Shown here: positions 5,195-6,528 of the stretch, in pieces
Layout of the letters: each line of letters begins with the position of its first letter
Numbering within the stretch: the first letter of the stretch is position 1
Assembly: GCA_015711695.1 (NCBI GenBank)
Contig: JACVIW010000137.1
Coordinates: forward strand, 1-6,528
Direction of reading: 5' to 3'
DNA length: 6,528 nt
DNA from: Candidatus Geohydrothermomicrobium daggyaiense
GTDB taxonomy: Bacteria; Actinomycetota; Geothermincolia; Fen-727; JACVIW01
The notes under the pieces: generated by a model
Seen by the model: only the letters and a program-made list of their open reading frames with translations
The model's database searches: none
Told to the model about the DNA's origin: nothing
Translations under genes and position numbers: made by a program

Positions 5195-6528
5195 ATGGAC
5201 AAAACAAATTTTACCGAAATAAAAGGGCTTACCCAAACCGAAGCGCGCAAAAGACTTGAGGCTGAGGGCTACAACCTTCTTCCGAGAACCTCAAAGCATG
5301 GACTCCTTTCCGCGATTAAAAGGATAATAACCGAGCCAATGATTATCCTTCTGCTCGCTGTTGGAGCTCTCTATCTTACAATTGGCGACCACACGGAAGC
5401 GCTGATCCTTTTGAGCTTCGTTCTGATTATAACTGGCATAACAATCTATCAGGAGCGGAAGACAGAAAAGTCGCTTGAAAAGCTCCGTGATCTTACAAGT
5501 CCCCGAGCGTTGGTTTTGCGCGATGGAGAACTTAAAAGAATTCCCGGACGGGAAGTTGTCAGGGAAGACATACTGTTCATATCCGAGGGAGACAGGATTG
5601 CCGCTGACGGGATACTAATGTCAGCGGAAAATCTGCGGGTCGACGAATCAGCCATTACCGGGGAGTCAGTCCCGGTAAGCAAAACTGCCGCAATTGCAAA
5701 CACCGAGATGGGCTCCCCCGGAGGAGAAGGAACTCCTTACGTGTACACTGGAACAATCGTGGTTGGCGGCAGGGGGATTGTCAGGGTTGAAAGAACTGGC
5801 GCGCAAACGGAGTTAGGGAGAATCGGGGCGTCTCTTGCTGAAATTGAATTAGAGAAAACACCTCTGGAGAAAGAGACGCGCAAAATCGTAAGGGCAGTCG
5901 CAGCATTCGCCCTAGCACTTTGCTTCATTTCATTTTTGACTTATGGATTGACAAGACAGGATTGGCCGAAGGCTATACTTGTCGGTCTTACTCTGGCGAT
6001 GGCGTTGATCCCTGAAGAGTTCCCGGTTGTCCTCGCGGTTTTTCTAGCCTCGGGAGCCTGGCGGATATCAAAGAACAACGTTTTAACGCGAAGGATTCCA
6101 GCAGTTGAAACACTCGGGGCCGCAACCGTATTATGTGTAGACAAAACAGGAACCCTCACTTATAACCGCCTTGCTGTTGGAAAAATTTTGGCAGGAGAAA
6201 GATCTTACGATATCGGTGAGCATTTGAAAGCCCCACTTCCTGAGGAATTCCACGAAATTATCGAATACAGCATACTCGCAAGCCAGAAAGACCCCTTCGA
6301 CCCGGTCGAAAGGGCAATAAAAAGATTGGGGGAGAGAAAACTTTTCGCAACCGAACATTTGCATGACGAATGGGAACTCCTTAAGGAATATCCCCTTACC
6401 GGCGAACTCCTTGCTCTGTCGCATGTTTACAAATCCCCTGATGGCTCAAAATATATAATAGCGGCCAAAGGAGCACCCGAAGCATTGTCTAGCCTCTGCC
6501 ACCTGTCAGAATGGGAACACCGGAAAAT
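5195..6528 (+). CDS. P2-like P-type cation-transporting ATPase, 3' end missing
   Basis: A membrane pump that uses ATP through an aspartyl-phosphate intermediate to move cations. 444 codons are present; full P2 ATPases have about 800-900 residues, so the P-domain end and the C-terminal helices lie beyond the edge. In order: an N-terminal cation-ATPase domain (GLTQTEARKRLEAEGYNLLP, 11-30), helices M1 (about 48-63) and M2 (about 68-85), and an actuator domain with TGES at 155-158. Helices M3 (about 233-250) and M4 (about 259-284) follow, then the phosphorylation motif DKTGTLT (316-322) with Asp316, and the nucleotide-binding domain with KGAPE (425-429). M4 carries PEEFP (273-277) instead of PEGLP; Glu274 stands where the SERCA calcium ligand Glu309 is. 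EYPLTGELLALSHVY (398-412) recalls a bacterial subgroup of uncharacterised cation ATPases. No Cys-rich metal-binding domain or CPC motif is present, which argues against a copper/zinc P1B pump. Calcium, magnesium or another cation is possible; the ion cannot be named. Confidence 0.93.
   Translation, partial: MDKTNFTEIKGLTQTEARKRLEAEGYNLLPRTSKHGLLSAIKRIITEPMIILLLAVGALYLTIGDHTEALILLSFVLIITGITIYQERKTEKSLEKLRDLTSPRALVLRDGELKRIPGREVVREDILFISEGDRIAADGILMSAENLRVDESAITGESVPVSKTAAIANTEMGSPGGEGTPYVYTGTIVVGGRGIVRVERTGAQTELGRIGASLAEIELEKTPLEKETRKIVRAVAAFALALCFISFLTYGLTRQDWPKAILVGLTLAMALIPEEFPVVLAVFLASGAWRISKNNVLTRRIPAVETLGAATVLCVDKTGTLTYNRLAVGKILAGERSYDIGEHLKAPLPEEFHEIIEYSILASQKDPFDPVERAIKRLGERKLFATEHLHDEWELLKEYPLTGELLALSHVYKSPDGSKYIIAAKGAPEALSSLCHLSEWEHRK

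Noticed and set aside
4976..5236. Reverse-strand frame of 86 codons with a hydrophobic stretch, in the intergenic region
   Set aside because: It starts with TTG inside the ATPase coding region, has no ribosome binding site, runs antisense across the ATPase promoter and leader, and resembles no known protein. The hydrophobic stretch alone is weak evidence.
5449..6424. Several reverse-strand frames of 63-97 codons
   Set aside because: All are antisense to the ATPase, whose plus-strand frame is continuous and carries TGES, DKTGTLT and KGAPE.

Overview
The window looks like a chromosomal segment of a diderm-type or otherwise Gram-negative-like bacterium of roughly even base composition. It holds seven genes in two divergent blocks, separated by a non-coding stretch of about 500 bases. 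On the minus strand, in transcription order, are ispE, a tRNA-Gln(UUG) gene, glmU, prs, rplY and the first 155 codons of pth, which runs off the left edge. On the plus strand a P-type cation ATPase starts at 5195 and runs off the right edge.

The minus-strand block is a housekeeping operon. Gaps between its protein genes are 26 bases (glmU-prs), 19 bases (prs-rplY) and 11 bases (rplY-pth), and no internal factor-independent terminator is visible. It joins MEP-pathway isoprenoid precursor synthesis (IspE), UDP-GlcNAc synthesis for cell wall and lipopolysaccharide (GlmU), PRPP supply for nucleotides and amino acids (Prs), ribosome 5S rRNA binding (bL25/CTC) and recycling of peptidyl-tRNA (Pth). 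The gene order mixes two known arrangements, as recalled without a database: glmU-prs-ctc-pth as in Firmicutes, and ispE/tRNA-Gln/prs/rplY/pth as in some Desulfobacterota. No spoVG or purR lies between ispE and glmU. I cannot assign the phylum from this window; an uncultured or deep-branching lineage is possible, but that is inference.

The gap at 4706-5194 appears to be a divergent control region. It has an extended -10 promoter candidate facing each way: one for the ATPase at 5027-5035 with an exact TGnTATAAT, and a weaker one for ispE at 4792-4800. Each would leave a leader of about 100-150 nt with predicted hairpins. I recognise no known riboswitch there.

The ATPase is a P2-like (calcium-ATPase-like) pump with all visible catalytic motifs, but it carries PEEFP in place of the usual PEGLP in transmembrane helix 4. 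It belongs to a subgroup whose transported ion I cannot name. Nothing in the window looks like a mobile element, CRISPR array, phage or defence system, and I found no clear evidence of an undescribed system. The best leads are the ATPase subgroup and the structured divergent intergenic region.
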